Assembly: GCF_014647475.1 (NCBI RefSeq)
Contig: NZ_BMPG01000005.1
Location: 62,001-126,000, forward strand
Direction of reading: 5' to 3'
Origin: Halocalculus aciditolerans
Lineage (GTDB): Archaea; Halobacteriota; Halobacteria; Halobacteriales; Halobacteriaceae
Length of the DNA: 64,000 nt
Shown here: one piece after another, positions 42,772 through 50,649 of the stretch
Position numbering within the stretch: position 1 is the first letter of the stretch
How the letters are laid out: every line of letters starts with the position of its first letter
Made by a program: the position numbers and the translations under genes
The notes under the pieces: generated by a model
What the model was told of the DNA's origin: nothing
The model's database searches: none
What the model saw: the letters and a program-made list of their open reading frames with translations, nothing else

Positions 42772-43401
42772 TCACTCCTCGCTCCGGTCCGCCGCCGTCT
42801 CGAACCCGAGTTCGTCGAGCTCCTCGCTCCGCCGACCCTCCGCCTCGGCGAGCGCCTCCGGGTCCGGGCTCGCGTCGTCGTCCACGCGCGCCCACGACCC
42901 GTGGACTTTCGCGTGACACCACCGGCAGAGGAAGACCGTGATCTCGTGGGCGAGTTCGCCCTCGCCCGCGTCGCTCGCGGCTTCGCCGCTCGCGTGTTCC
43001 GCGGACTCCTCGACGGGGTGTCGCTCGCCCGCGTCGCTCGCGGCTTCGCCGCTCGCGTGTTCCGCGGACTTACTTCGTTCGTCCGCGTACGCAAGATGGT
43101 GTTCTTCGAGAAGCGGCCGGTCGTCGGTGTGGGCGTTCCGGCGTTCTTGGAGGCCGCAGCGCGCGCACTCGCGACTCGACCCCGTGGAGCGGTAGTGGGG
43201 GCACTCGCGCCACGCGCACTCGTCGTTCGCGGCGGGACACCGGAAGTCGTCGCGGCGGCGTTCGGCGGCGAACGCGCGGTCGTGCTCGGGGTGGTCGAAG
43301 GCGTATCGGCACTTCCCGTCGTCGGTGACGTGGTCGCAGACGCCCGCGTGCGCGTAGGGGTCGTCGACGCCCACGGCGGTCCCGGTCGGCGTCTTCTTCA
43401 C
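42772..43401 (-). CDS. cysteine/histidine-rich HNH-like haloarchaeal protein
   Basis: A 209-residue protein that starts at a GTG. The N-terminal half has many Cys and His (AGVCDHVTDDGKCRYAFDHP; CPAANDECAWRECPHYRSTG; SRECARCGLQERR), suggesting two zinc-binding modules. The segment LLEEHHLAYADE and the late VFLCRWCHAKVHGSW look like the two halves of an HNH nuclease fold. Between them lies a duplicated 21-residue linker. It could be a nuclease or a zinc-binding protein with a degenerate HNH. It is divergent from the DUF5788 gene. Confidence 0.7.
   Translation of the reverse strand: MKKTPTGTAVGVDDPYAHAGVCDHVTDDGKCRYAFDHPEHDRAFAAERRRDDFRCPAANDECAWRECPHYRSTGSSRECARCGLQERRNAHTDDRPLLEEHHLAYADERSKSAEHASGEAASDAGERHPVEESAEHASGEAASDAGEGELAHEITVFLCRWCHAKVHGSWARVDDDASPDPEALAEAEGRRSEELDELGFETAADRSEE
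42961..43070. repeat. two exact 47-base direct repeats within the HNH-like gene
   Basis: Copies lie at 42961-43007 and 43024-43070, identical over 47 bases and 63 bases apart. 63 is 21 codons, so the duplication keeps frame. In the protein it gives two copies of SAEHASGEAASDAGE. It sits between the EHH and CRWCH parts of the putative HNH fold. Confidence 0.92.
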
Positions 43402-43461
43402 GGTCTCGTTGTCGGTCTCCCGGGGGAAAACCCTACCCTTCGTCGGGTCGACTGGCCGAGT

Positions 43462-43893
43462 ATGAAGTCGTACGAGCGCGCTCAGCTGCTAGAGCGCGTC
43501 GAACGGGACGGCGCGAGTGTCGGCGTCTCGATGCCCGACGAAGTCGAACTCGACGGCGAGCCGTTCGCGCTGCGGGAGTTCGTCTTCGAGATTAAGCGCC
43601 TCGACGGCCTCCCGGCGGAGAAACAGGCGGAGCTGCAGGCGGTGAAACGCCGACTTCGCAGGGCGCGCCGCGAGCGCGAGGAAGAACTGGAAGAGGGAGA
43701 CATCTCCTACGCCGAGGGCGAGCAGCTCGTCGAGGAGGTTCTCGGGCTCTCCCGCGCGCTGAACGCGCTGGAGTCGCTCGGCGGACCCGGTATCGAGGCG
43801 GAGGCGCGCGCGAGCGAGACGGCCGACCAGAAGCGCTGGCGGAGCTTCCTCGGCGACGTGCTCGGCTGGGACGACCGGAGGTCGCGTCGATGA
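43462..43893 (+). CDS. DUF5788-type haloarchaeal protein
   Basis: A 143-residue protein, ATG at 43462. It is mostly helical, with a long charged helix in the middle (KQAELQAVKRRLRRARRERE) and a C-terminal KRWRSFLGDVLGWDD motif. I believe it belongs to the haloarchaeal DUF5788 group. Its stop overlaps the polX ATG by four bases (ATGA), so it is made together with PolX and may assist DNA repair. The function is unknown. Confidence 0.78.
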   Translation: MKSYERAQLLERVERDGASVGVSMPDEVELDGEPFALREFVFEIKRLDGLPAEKQAELQAVKRRLRRARREREEELEEGDISYAEGEQLVEEVLGLSRALNALESLGGPGIEAEARASETADQKRWRSFLGDVLGWDDRRSRR

Positions 43894-45695
43894 GCCAGAA
43901 CGCCGAAATCGCCGCCGTCCTCGACGAGATCGCGGACTACTACGAGGCGACGGGCGACGACTACCGCCCGCAGACCTACCGGCGCGCGGCGAACTCCGTT
44001 CGCGACCACCCCGACCCCGTCGAGGACCTCGCCGAAGAGGGCGTAGACGCCGTCACCCAACTCGACGCCGTCGGCGACTCCATCGGCGAGAAAATCGTCG
44101 AATACGTCCGAACCGGCTCTGTCGAGAAACTCGAGGACCTCCGCGAAGACCTCCCCGTCGAGATGGCGGAACTCCAGCGCGTCGAGGGCGTCGGGCCGAA
44201 AACCATCAAGAAACTCTACGACGCGCTCGGCGTGACGGATCTCGACGACCTCGAAGCGGCCGCGGAGAACCACGAGATTCGTGAGCTCGACGGGTTCGGC
44301 GCGAAGTCTGAGGAGAACATCCGTAACCACATCGAGTTCGCTCGGTCCGTGCAGGGCCGCCAGCGCCTCGGCGACGGCCGCCCGGTCGCCGAAGAGGTCG
44401 AGGAGACCGTGCTGGGGTTCGACGCGGTCGACCGCGCGGAAGTCGCGGGGTCGACGCGGCGGTGGCGCGAGACCATCGGCGACGTGGACGTTCTCGCGTC
44501 CAGCGACGACGGCGACGCGGTCGCCGAGTCGCTCGAAGATTGGGAGCGCGTGGACGAGGTCATCGAGTCGGGCGAGACGAAGACGAGCGTTCGCGTCGCG
44601 GGCCTCCGCGTGGACGTCCGCGTCGTCGTCGACGACGAGTTCGGCTCCGCCCTCCAGTACTTCACGGGGTCGAAAGACCACAACATCACCCTCCGGAACT
44701 ACGCCATCGACCAGGGGAAGAAGGTGAACGAGTACGGCGTCTTCGACGTTCGCAGGAGCGGAGCTCCTGCGGTCCAATCAGAAGCTGACGCTTCCGATGA
44801 CGTGAGCGACGTCGACGACCCCGATTCGGGCCAGCGCGTCGGCGACCTGCTCGCCTCGAAGACGGAGGAAGCCGTCTACGACGCGCTCGGCCTCCCGTTC
44901 GTTCCGCCCGAACTCCGCGAGGACCGCGGGGAAGTGCAGGCCGCCGCCGCCGACGCCCTGCCGGACCTCGTGAACGAACCGGACGTCCGCGGCGACCTCC
45001 ACACGCACACGGACTGGTCGGACGGCGACGACTCGCTCGAAACCATGCTCGACGCCGCCGAGTCGCGCGGGTTCGACTACTACGCCGTCACCGACCACGC
45101 CGAGGGGCCGGGCGTCTTCGGCGACTCCGGGCTGAGCGACGACGACCTCCGCGAGCAGTTCGAGGTCGTCCGCGACGCGGCCGACGACTACGACTTCACG
45201 GTCTTCACGGGCGTGGAGGCGAACGTCGCCGCCGACGGCACAGTCGGCGACGTGAGCGACGACGTGCTCGCCGCCGCCGACCTCGTCGTCGCCTCGCCGC
45301 ACTCCGGGCTGGGCGACGACGGCGGCGACCAGACCGACCGCCTCGTCCGAGCCGTCGAACACCCCTCGGTGGATATTCTCGGCCACCCCTCCGGCCGCCT
45401 CATCAACGACCGGCCGGCGATGGAGTTCGACGCGAGCGAGCTCGCCGCCGCCGCCGCGGACGCCGACACGGCCCTAGAGGTGAACGCGAACCCCGCGCGC
45501 CTCGACCTCTGGGGGAGCGCCGTCCAGGCCGCCGTCGACGCCGGCGCGACCGTCGCCATCGACACGGACGCCCACAGCCCCGTCGAGTTCGACCACGTCA
45601 CCTACGGCGTCCACACCGCCATGCGCGGCTGGGCCGAACCCGCCGACGTCCTCAACACGTGGACCGTCGACGACGTGCAGGCCTTCCTCCACTGA
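43890..45695 (+). CDS. polX: DNA polymerase/3'-5' exonuclease PolX
   Basis: A 601-residue family X polymerase with a C-terminal PHP nuclease domain. Order: 8-kDa-like HhH domain (residues about 10-150, AELQRVEGVGPKTIKKLYDA), palm with GSTRRWRETIGDVDVLASSD holding two metal aspartates, a thumb, then PHP (RGDLHTHTDWSDGDDSLETM, later VASPHSGLGDDGG and IDTDAHSP). It fills short gaps in base-excision repair; the PHP part gives 3'-5' exonuclease and end-cleaning activity. Between palm and PHP lies an acidic insert made by a paired-hairpin element. It overlaps DUF5788 and the Mut7-C gene. Confidence 0.93.
   Translation: MSQNAEIAAVLDEIADYYEATGDDYRPQTYRRAANSVRDHPDPVEDLAEEGVDAVTQLDAVGDSIGEKIVEYVRTGSVEKLEDLREDLPVEMAELQRVEGVGPKTIKKLYDALGVTDLDDLEAAAENHEIRELDGFGAKSEENIRNHIEFARSVQGRQRLGDGRPVAEEVEETVLGFDAVDRAEVAGSTRRWRETIGDVDVLASSDDGDAVAESLEDWERVDEVIESGETKTSVRVAGLRVDVRVVVDDEFGSALQYFTGSKDHNITLRNYAIDQGKKVNEYGVFDVRRSGAPAVQSEADASDDVSDVDDPDSGQRVGDLLASKTEEAVYDALGLPFVPPELREDRGEVQAAAADALPDLVNEPDVRGDLHTHTDWSDGDDSLETMLDAAESRGFDYYAVTDHAEGPGVFGDSGLSDDDLREQFEVVRDAADDYDFTVFTGVEANVAADGTVGDVSDDVLAAADLVVASPHSGLGDDGGDQTDRLVRAVEHPSVDILGHPSGRLINDRPAMEFDASELAAAAADADTALEVNANPARLDLWGSAVQAAVDAGATVAIDTDAHSPVEFDHVTYGVHTAMRGWAEPADVLNTWTVDDVQAFLH
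44751..44794. repeat. paired-hairpin element inside polX
   Basis: Hairpin one: CGCAGGAGC at 44751-44759 and its complement at 44763-44771, loop GGA. Hairpin two: GAAGC at 44781-44785 and GCTTC at 44790-44794, loop TGAC. The element lies in frame between the palm and PHP coding parts and encodes part of an Asp/Ser-rich insert. PolX relatives usually have a short loop at this place. Confidence 0.8.
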
Positions 45696-46162
45696 TGGCG
45701 AATCACGCCTACACTCCCGAGGAGACGCGCGTCCTCCTCGACGTGATGTTGGGGTCGCTCGCCCGCCGCCTCCGCATGCTCGGCTACGACGCCGCCTACG
45801 CCCTCGACAGAGACGTGGAGGCCGACGACGCCATCCACGACCTCGCCCGCGAGGAGAGCCGCGTGCTCCTCACCCGCGACCGCGACCTCGCCGAGCGAAC
45901 ACCCGAGAGCGTCCTCCTCACCGAACAAGACGTCGACGACCAGCTCGCGGAACTCCGCGACGCCGGGTTCGAGCTCGCCCTCGACGAACCCGCGCGGTGT
46001 GCGACCTGCAACGGGCTCCTAGAGGAAGTCGACCCTGAGACCGCGCCCGAGCACGCGCCCGCCGACGTCGACCGGCTCTGGGCGTGCACGGCCTGCGGCC
46101 AGCACTACTGGAAGGGAAGCCACTGGACAGATGTCGGAGAACGACTCGAAGAAACGCGGTAG
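45695..46162 (+). CDS. Mut7-C RNase domain protein
   Basis: A 155-residue protein of the Mut7-C (PIN-like) family. The ATG overlaps the polX stop by one base. The N-terminal part has LLDVMLGSLARRLRMLGYDA with the conserved D, and RVLLTRDRDLAER gives the D-x-D site. A zinc ribbon closes the protein (CATC, then CTAC). Mut7-C proteins are predicted nucleases; the C-terminal ribbon likely binds RNA or DNA. Coupling with PolX suggests repair or RNA-decay work. Confidence 0.88.
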   Translation: MANHAYTPEETRVLLDVMLGSLARRLRMLGYDAAYALDRDVEADDAIHDLAREESRVLLTRDRDLAERTPESVLLTEQDVDDQLAELRDAGFELALDEPARCATCNGLLEEVDPETAPEHAPADVDRLWACTACGQHYWKGSHWTDVGERLEETR

Positions 46163-46168
46163 CAGCGC

Positions 46169-47194
46169 TTAGAGGCGGTCGCGGCCCTGACGGCGGCGCT
46201 CGCTCGCGCCGTCGTTGCTCGCCCACTCCGAACAGGCCTCCACGTCGTCCATGAGTTCGTCGTGGAGACCGCAGTACGGCTGGAGGCCCTCGTCGGTCCG
46301 GACGTAGTCGAAGTGCGCGCAGTTCCCGCAGTACCGGTCCGGACCGGGACCGCCCGACGCCGACTCCCCCGCAGCATCCGTCGAACCCGCTGCACTCGCT
46401 GTATCCGCTGGACCCGCCGAACCCGCTGCATCTGTCGAATCTGTCGAGCGCGACGGTTCGGGCGACGTCGTGGACGCCGCGGGCGTCGAAGTCGAGGCGT
46501 TCTGCGCGTCGGGGGTGCCGGGCGTGCGGAGCGTTTCGGTGCTGCCGCCGTCGGTGGACGGCGTGCTCGCGTGGTGGTCGTCGACGTCGTCCATGTCGCC
46601 GAAGACGCCGACGCCGCCGAAGGAGCCGCCGGAGAGGGCGGCGCGGGCGTCGTCGATGTTCTCCTCGGCGACTTCGACGGTGTGGGTTTCGCCGTCCCTG
46701 GTGAACGTCATCGTGACGGTACCGCCCGGAGTGTTGCGGCGTTTGAAGGTCGCGATGGCGGTGAAGAGACACCACATGACGGTCATGATGCCGACGGCGT
46801 AGACGGCGATGAGGGCGACGACGCCGCTGGAGGGGATGCCGAGGCCGCTGAACCAGTCGTAGGGGTAGACGGCGCGGAAGATGGCGACGCCGGCGAGGGT
46901 GAGGACGCCGCCGACGGCGGCGGCGGCCTGGTGGATGCGTTCGGCGGGGAGGACGGCGAAGATGCCGAGGAAGGCCGCCGGGACGCCGAGTCCGACGAGG
47001 GTGCCGGCGAGTTCGCGCGCGCCGTACACGTGCGCCATCGTGAAGTCCGCGGGGAGCGCGACGCGCGTCGTCAGGACGATGATTCCCGCGACGACCATCA
47101 GCGCGCCGGCAGCGAACAGGCCTGTGCCGACGTACAGTCGCTCGGGGCTCACCTGCCCGCTGCGACGTTCGTAGGCGTCAGACAGGCTAGTCAT
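46169..47194 (-). CDS. membrane protein with cytoplasmic Cys-rich C-terminus
   Basis: A 341-residue haloarchaeal protein with four to five membrane segments in the first 150 residues. A beta-rich part follows (TVTMTFTRDGETHTVEVAEE), then a long Ser/Thr/Ala/Gly linker of low complexity. The C-terminal module reads YCGNCAHFDYVRTDEGLQPY, then CGLHDELMDDVEACSEW, and looks like a zinc or redox site. I know no function for it. The linker DNA is repetitive with codons for TDAAGSA-like units. The gene is convergent with the Mut7-C gene. Confidence 0.72.
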   Translation of the reverse strand: MTSLSDAYERRSGQVSPERLYVGTGLFAAGALMVVAGIIVLTTRVALPADFTMAHVYGARELAGTLVGLGVPAAFLGIFAVLPAERIHQAAAAVGGVLTLAGVAIFRAVYPYDWFSGLGIPSSGVVALIAVYAVGIMTVMWCLFTAIATFKRRNTPGGTVTMTFTRDGETHTVEVAEENIDDARAALSGGSFGGVGVFGDMDDVDDHHASTPSTDGGSTETLRTPGTPDAQNASTSTPAASTTSPEPSRSTDSTDAAGSAGPADTASAAGSTDAAGESASGGPGPDRYCGNCAHFDYVRTDEGLQPYCGLHDELMDDVEACSEWASNDGASERRRQGRDRL

Positions 47195-47304
47195 GGGTAG
47201 TCATACGCTCGCTAGCCCTAAAAGCCACCGTCAGACACAGACCTATCAGTGTACTGTGGGGTGGTATCGAAAGGCCTAATCTTCGCCCTCTCGACCCGTC
47301 GAAC

Positions 47305-47667
47305 ATGGCTGACGACGAGGAAGAGGAGACGCAGGTGGAGCTCGGCCCGGAGACGCCCGTCGAGGGCGCGCCGCTCGCCCGCGTCGCCTCTCGACTCACC
47401 TGGGGGCTGGAGAAGAGCGAGGTCGTCCGACGCGAGGGCGACGTCGAGGTTCGAACCGCGGACGGCCCCGTCCGCCTCGCCGACGCCCTCGACGGCGTCG
47501 ACGACACCTACTTCTCGAGCCGGAACGCCTTCGTCGACGCCGTCCGCGCCGAACTCCCCGACGGCCCCGTCCCCGCCGGCGACCCCGTCGCCGAGACGGC
47601 GGACGCCGACACGGACGCTGACGCGGACGAAGGCGAAGCGAGCGAAGCTGCCGCCGACGACGAGTAG
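47305..47667 (+). CDS. DUF5789-type haloarchaeal protein
   Basis: A 120-residue acidic protein. The core GAPLARVASRLTWGLEKSEV, followed by EVRTADGPVRLADALDGVDD and TYFSSRNAFVDAVR, matches the small haloarchaeal group DUF5789. The C-terminal 30 residues are almost only Asp, Glu, Ala and Thr. The function is unknown. It is divergent from the preceding membrane protein gene. Confidence 0.8.
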   Translation: MADDEEEETQVELGPETPVEGAPLARVASRLTWGLEKSEVVRREGDVEVRTADGPVRLADALDGVDDTYFSSRNAFVDAVRAELPDGPVPAGDPVAETADADTDADADEGEASEAAADDE

Positions 47668-47691
47668 TCGCGACGCGGACCACACCGCGAG

Positions 47692-47703
47692 AATCGGCCG
47701 ATT
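47692..47703. terminator. palindrome with T-rich flank, convergent genes
   Basis: The 12-base perfect palindrome AATCGGCCGATT is followed on the plus strand by TCCTTCTC. It lies in the 63-base gap between the convergent DUF5789 and CPBP genes, a place where termination on both strands is needed. Confidence 0.4.
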
Positions 47704-47730
47704 TCCTTCTCAGCAGCCGAATCCGGTCTC

Positions 47731-48501
47731 TCAGAACCCGAATCCGAGCGCGCTCGCGCCGGACGTCGCGACGTCGGGCATCGCCATGACGGCGTAGAGC
47801 GCGAGGAAGAGCGTCGCGTCGTACGCGCCGTGGATGAACGCGGTGACGGTGAGGTTCCGCGTGTACTCGTAGATGACGCCGAAGACGAGGGAGATGCAGA
47901 AGAGGAGGCCGATGGAGACGACGGTGCCGGCGATGGAGCCGACGAGGGAGGTGGCGTGCGCGGCGGCGAAGACGAGGCAGGCGACGGGAATCGCGGCCCA
48001 CGCGGGGAAGACGTCGCGGAGTTCGCTCTGGATGATGCCGCGGAAGAGGAGCTCCTCGCCGGGGCCGATGAGGAGGAAGGAGAGCGGGAGGAGGACGAGG
48101 AGGACGGTCGGGTCGCCGGTCGCGAGCTCCGTCACGGAGTTGTCGGAGGTCGGCGCGCCCGTGCTCTGCACGGCGAGGGAGAGCGCGATGAGGAGGACGA
48201 ACATCCCGACGTAGCCGCCGACGGCGATGGCGACCTCCTTCAGCGACGGCCACTCGAACCCGCCGTAGCTCGCCGGGCGGCCGCGCCACTTGATGTAGAG
48301 CGCGGCCAGCCCGCCGAACGTCACGCCCTGCAAGAGAACGGTCGAGAGCACGACGGCGAGAGACGGCGTAATCGAGACGCCGGCGAACCGGAGCGCGACG
48401 ACGGCGGCGATAACGAGCCCGTTCCCGACGCCGAGCGCGACGGCGGCGAGGAGGACGGCGATGGCGACCGCCACGAGCCTGGACCGCGTTGACTCATTCA
48501 T
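47731..48501 (-). CDS. CPBP family intramembrane metalloprotease (second copy)
   Basis: A 256-residue protein with seven to eight membrane segments; ATG at 48501. It has the CPBP motifs GPGEELLFRGIIQSEL with EExxxR, CLVFAAAHATSLVG with FxxxH, and FIHGAYDATLF with the last conserved histidine. It is only distantly like the CPBP protein at 27.9 kb, so the two are not a recent duplication. Its role and substrate are unknown. Confidence 0.88.
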   Translation of the reverse strand: MNESTRSRLVAVAIAVLLAAVALGVGNGLVIAAVVALRFAGVSITPSLAVVLSTVLLQGVTFGGLAALYIKWRGRPASYGGFEWPSLKEVAIAVGGYVGMFVLLIALSLAVQSTGAPTSDNSVTELATGDPTVLLVLLPLSFLLIGPGEELLFRGIIQSELRDVFPAWAAIPVACLVFAAAHATSLVGSIAGTVVSIGLLFCISLVFGVIYEYTRNLTVTAFIHGAYDATLFLALYAVMAMPDVATSGASALGFGF

Positions 48502-48532
48502 ACCACCGCCTTCGACTCCCGGCACTAAACGC

Positions 48533-48829
48533 CTACCCCTCTCTCCTCGTCCGCCCCGTCTCCCGTTCTCCCGACTCGCGCTCTGCTTCCAGTTCCGCTT
48601 GGAGGTCGTCGACTTTCGCCTCCAACTCGGCGATACGGTCGTCGTCTTCGCGTTCGTCGGCTTCCCCGTCGCCTCCCTGCGACGCGGAGCGCGTGAGGAG
48701 GTAGCCGCCGCCGACGAGCACGACGAGCGCGGGGATACCGAACATGATCACCGCGATGAGGAGGATGACGAAGAGCTCCACCCCGCCGGGGAGGCCGGCG
48801 AACGCGGGTGCGAGGGCTGACAGGGACAT
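48533..48829 (-). CDS. single-pass membrane protein with coiled-coil tail
   Basis: A 98-residue protein. A short N-terminal segment is followed by one or two hydrophobic stretches (ELFVILLIAVIMFGIPALVV then LVGGGYLLTRS). A charged coiled coil follows (RIAELEAKVDDLQAELEAER). The shape resembles TatA-like or holin-like haloarchaeal proteins, but a TatA amphipathic helix is not clear. The function is unknown. Confidence 0.7.
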   Translation of the reverse strand: MSLSALAPAFAGLPGGVELFVILLIAVIMFGIPALVVLVGGGYLLTRSASQGGDGEADEREDDDRIAELEAKVDDLQAELEAERESGERETGRTRREG

Positions 48830-48883
48830 ACCGTGATGGTTCGGCGCAGACGCTGTAAACTTTCTCCCGCGCGTCCGCTCCGC

Positions 48884-50146
48884 CTACCAGTCGCTGATGG
48901 ACGACTGCACGCCGGAGACGAGGGCGGATTTTCTTCGTAGGTCGCTCCAGGAGACGGGGAGGTGGGGTTCGATTTCTCGGAGCGCGCCGTGGAAGGTTTC
49001 GGCCTCGCCGGGGTCGCCGTCGAAGGCGTTCCGCACGCTCTCGCGGACCTGCCAGACGCCGACCGGAGCCCAGTAGTCGTCGGAGACCTCGCGGAGGACG
49101 ATGGCTTTCGCCTGCCGGCCGATGTCATCTAAATATTCGAGGACGCCGAGGCGGGACGCGTAGTACGCGCCCGCCGTCTCCTCGACGTAGCCCGAGCGGC
49201 CCTCGTAGCCCTCGCTCGCCGACCCCATCCACACCTCGCCGGTGGCGTCCGGGTTCCAGATGCTCCCCGGGCTCTTCATCTCCACGAGCTCGTACTCCCA
49301 GCGACCCGGCGCGAGCACCACCCAGTAGCGGTTCCCCATGTACTCGTTCACGTGCACGCTCACCTCGTCCACGCTCGGGTTGTCGCGGATGCTCCCGCGG
49401 AGGTACTTCCCGAGCGTGTCGTCGACGGCCGTGATGGACCACCGGGTCGGAACGAGCCGCCGGTTCTGTCCCTGGCCGAGCGCGCCGACGGAGAGCACTC
49501 GGTTGATCTCGTAGACGTCGAGGCCGCGGCGGTAGAGATACGTCATCGCGCCCTGCGCCTGCCAGTCGTCGTCCTCCAGCGTCTTCTCGACGTACCGAGA
49601 TACGTGGGGGTTCTCGGCGAGGTCGGCGGATTCGGCGGTCGCCGACGGCCCGGACGGCGCGTTCGCCACCGGCTGTGTGTACTGCTCGGGGTCGAACTCC
49701 GGCGTCGAGTCGAGGCCGATTTCGACGTTCACCGGGCGGTCCGCGATTGCGACCTCGCGCTGCACGCCCACGAACCCGTCCCAGACGTCCTCGACGTTCA
49801 CCGACGCCGACCGCCGCGAGTTCAGTAATCCAGTGCGGTACTGGAGGACGTTGTCGATGCCTAATCCGTCCTCGTACCACGCCCCGCTCGTCGCGTAGTT
49901 CTCCGCCTGCTCCTCGTCGGCGACGGGCGAGAGGATTCCCGCGGAGACGTTCGGATACGACGACCGCCCCACGAACACCGAGGGCGCGGTCGCGCCGTAG
50001 AGCGAGTCGCCCTGCTGGACGGCTTCGAAGTTCGCCTGCACGTCGTCGAGATAGTCGAGCACGGCGTACGACTTCTCCTCGACGAGCCGCCGGCGCTCGA
50101 ACTCCTCGTCCGGTTCGAGCCCCTCGATGTAGTCGTCCAGCCGCAT
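48884..50146 (-). CDS. nreA: DNA repair protein NreA
   Basis: A 420-residue protein of the archaeal Nre family, linked in Haloferax to repair of DNA damage together with PCNA. The N-terminal part has FVGRSSYPNVSAGILSPVAD and the middle SADLAENPHVSRYVEKTL. The conserved C-terminal region includes VNEYMGNRYWVVLAPGRWEY. The last seven residues, QSSISDW, form a PIP-like box for sliding-clamp binding. The ATG at 50146 is the first credible start. The N-terminal zinc finger of some relatives is absent here. Confidence 0.88.
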   Translation of the reverse strand: MRLDDYIEGLEPDEEFERRRLVEEKSYAVLDYLDDVQANFEAVQQGDSLYGATAPSVFVGRSSYPNVSAGILSPVADEEQAENYATSGAWYEDGLGIDNVLQYRTGLLNSRRSASVNVEDVWDGFVGVQREVAIADRPVNVEIGLDSTPEFDPEQYTQPVANAPSGPSATAESADLAENPHVSRYVEKTLEDDDWQAQGAMTYLYRRGLDVYEINRVLSVGALGQGQNRRLVPTRWSITAVDDTLGKYLRGSIRDNPSVDEVSVHVNEYMGNRYWVVLAPGRWEYELVEMKSPGSIWNPDATGEVWMGSASEGYEGRSGYVEETAGAYYASRLGVLEYLDDIGRQAKAIVLREVSDDYWAPVGVWQVRESVRNAFDGDPGEAETFHGALREIEPHLPVSWSDLRRKSALVSGVQSSISDW

Positions 50147-50394
50147 ACCCGTACTACGAACTCGGCGGCCTTGAACGCTTCTCACGCCGAAGATGTCCCG
50201 ACGCGGTCACCCGAATCCGACCCGCCCACCAACACGCCACACAAGAACTGGACAAACAGGATAGAATATATGGAAATTAGACCTATATCGTTTGGTTTTA
50301 GACGGGGGAGTGAGATGATTACTAGCACCTTTGGCCGTCATTATACTGTTTGTCCAGTAGATTCAAGTAGGGTCGTGCCATTGTGTCGCATGAA
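50147..50394. other. spacer between nreA and the zinc-ribbon gene
   Basis: This divergent spacer holds the inverted-repeat cassette listed separately and must carry promoters for nreA (minus) and the small zinc-ribbon gene (plus). Around the cassette I see no open frame with coding character. Confidence 0.6.
50247..50358. mobile_element. 112-base AT-rich cassette with 17-base inverted ends (MITE-like)
   Basis: The left end ACTGGACAAACAGGATA (50247-50263) and the right end TATACTGTTTGTCCAGT (50342-50358) are inverted repeats with one mismatch in 17 positions. The 78 bases between them are clearly AT-rich against a GC-rich genome. Direct repeats outside are only 3 bases (AGA on both sides). 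It is too short to encode a transposase, so a MITE or a large operator are the main choices. Confidence 0.6.
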
Positions 50395-50535
50395 ATGTCC
50401 GTGCTCAACCGCGTCACGACCCGGCTCGACTCGCTCGCCGCCGACTCGCACTGCGAATGCCTCGTGTGCGGCGCACGCTACGAGTCACAGCCGCTGAACT
50501 GCGCAGCCTGCGGGAGCACGCGCTTCGAGAACTAA
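50395..50535 (+). CDS. 46-residue zinc-ribbon protein
   Basis: The ATG at 50395 opens a short frame ending in TAA at 50533-50535. The 46 residues start SVLNRVTTRLDSLAAD and carry a zinc ribbon: a CECLVCG knuckle (C22 and C25) and CAACG (C36 and C39). Small ribbons of this kind are common in haloarchaea and some regulate gene expression, but this one has no known role. It is convergent with topA. Coding bias and the complete ribbon support it. Confidence 0.75.
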   Translation: MSVLNRVTTRLDSLAADSHCECLVCGARYESQPLNCAACGSTRFEN

Positions 50536-50603
50536 CACCGGACCACCGGCCACCCCCGTGGACCACCGGCTCACCTATCTGTCTCGGCTACTCTACTCGG
50601 CCG

Positions 50604-50628
50604 CGCGCCGCCCTCCTCCGGCGGCGCG
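50604..50628. terminator. hairpin between the zinc-ribbon gene and topA
   Basis: Arms CGCGCCGCC at 50604-50612 and GGCGGCGCG at 50620-50628 with a 7-base loop lie in the convergent gap. This position suggests a terminator or an end-stabilising structure. Confidence 0.45.
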
Positions 50629-50649
50629 ACCGTCGAACGCGGCGCTCGC

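Noticed and set aside
46262-47200. 312-codon plus-strand frame rich in Val, Glu and Asp
   Set aside because: It is antisense to the membrane protein with clear hydrophobic segments and has no recognisable domain.
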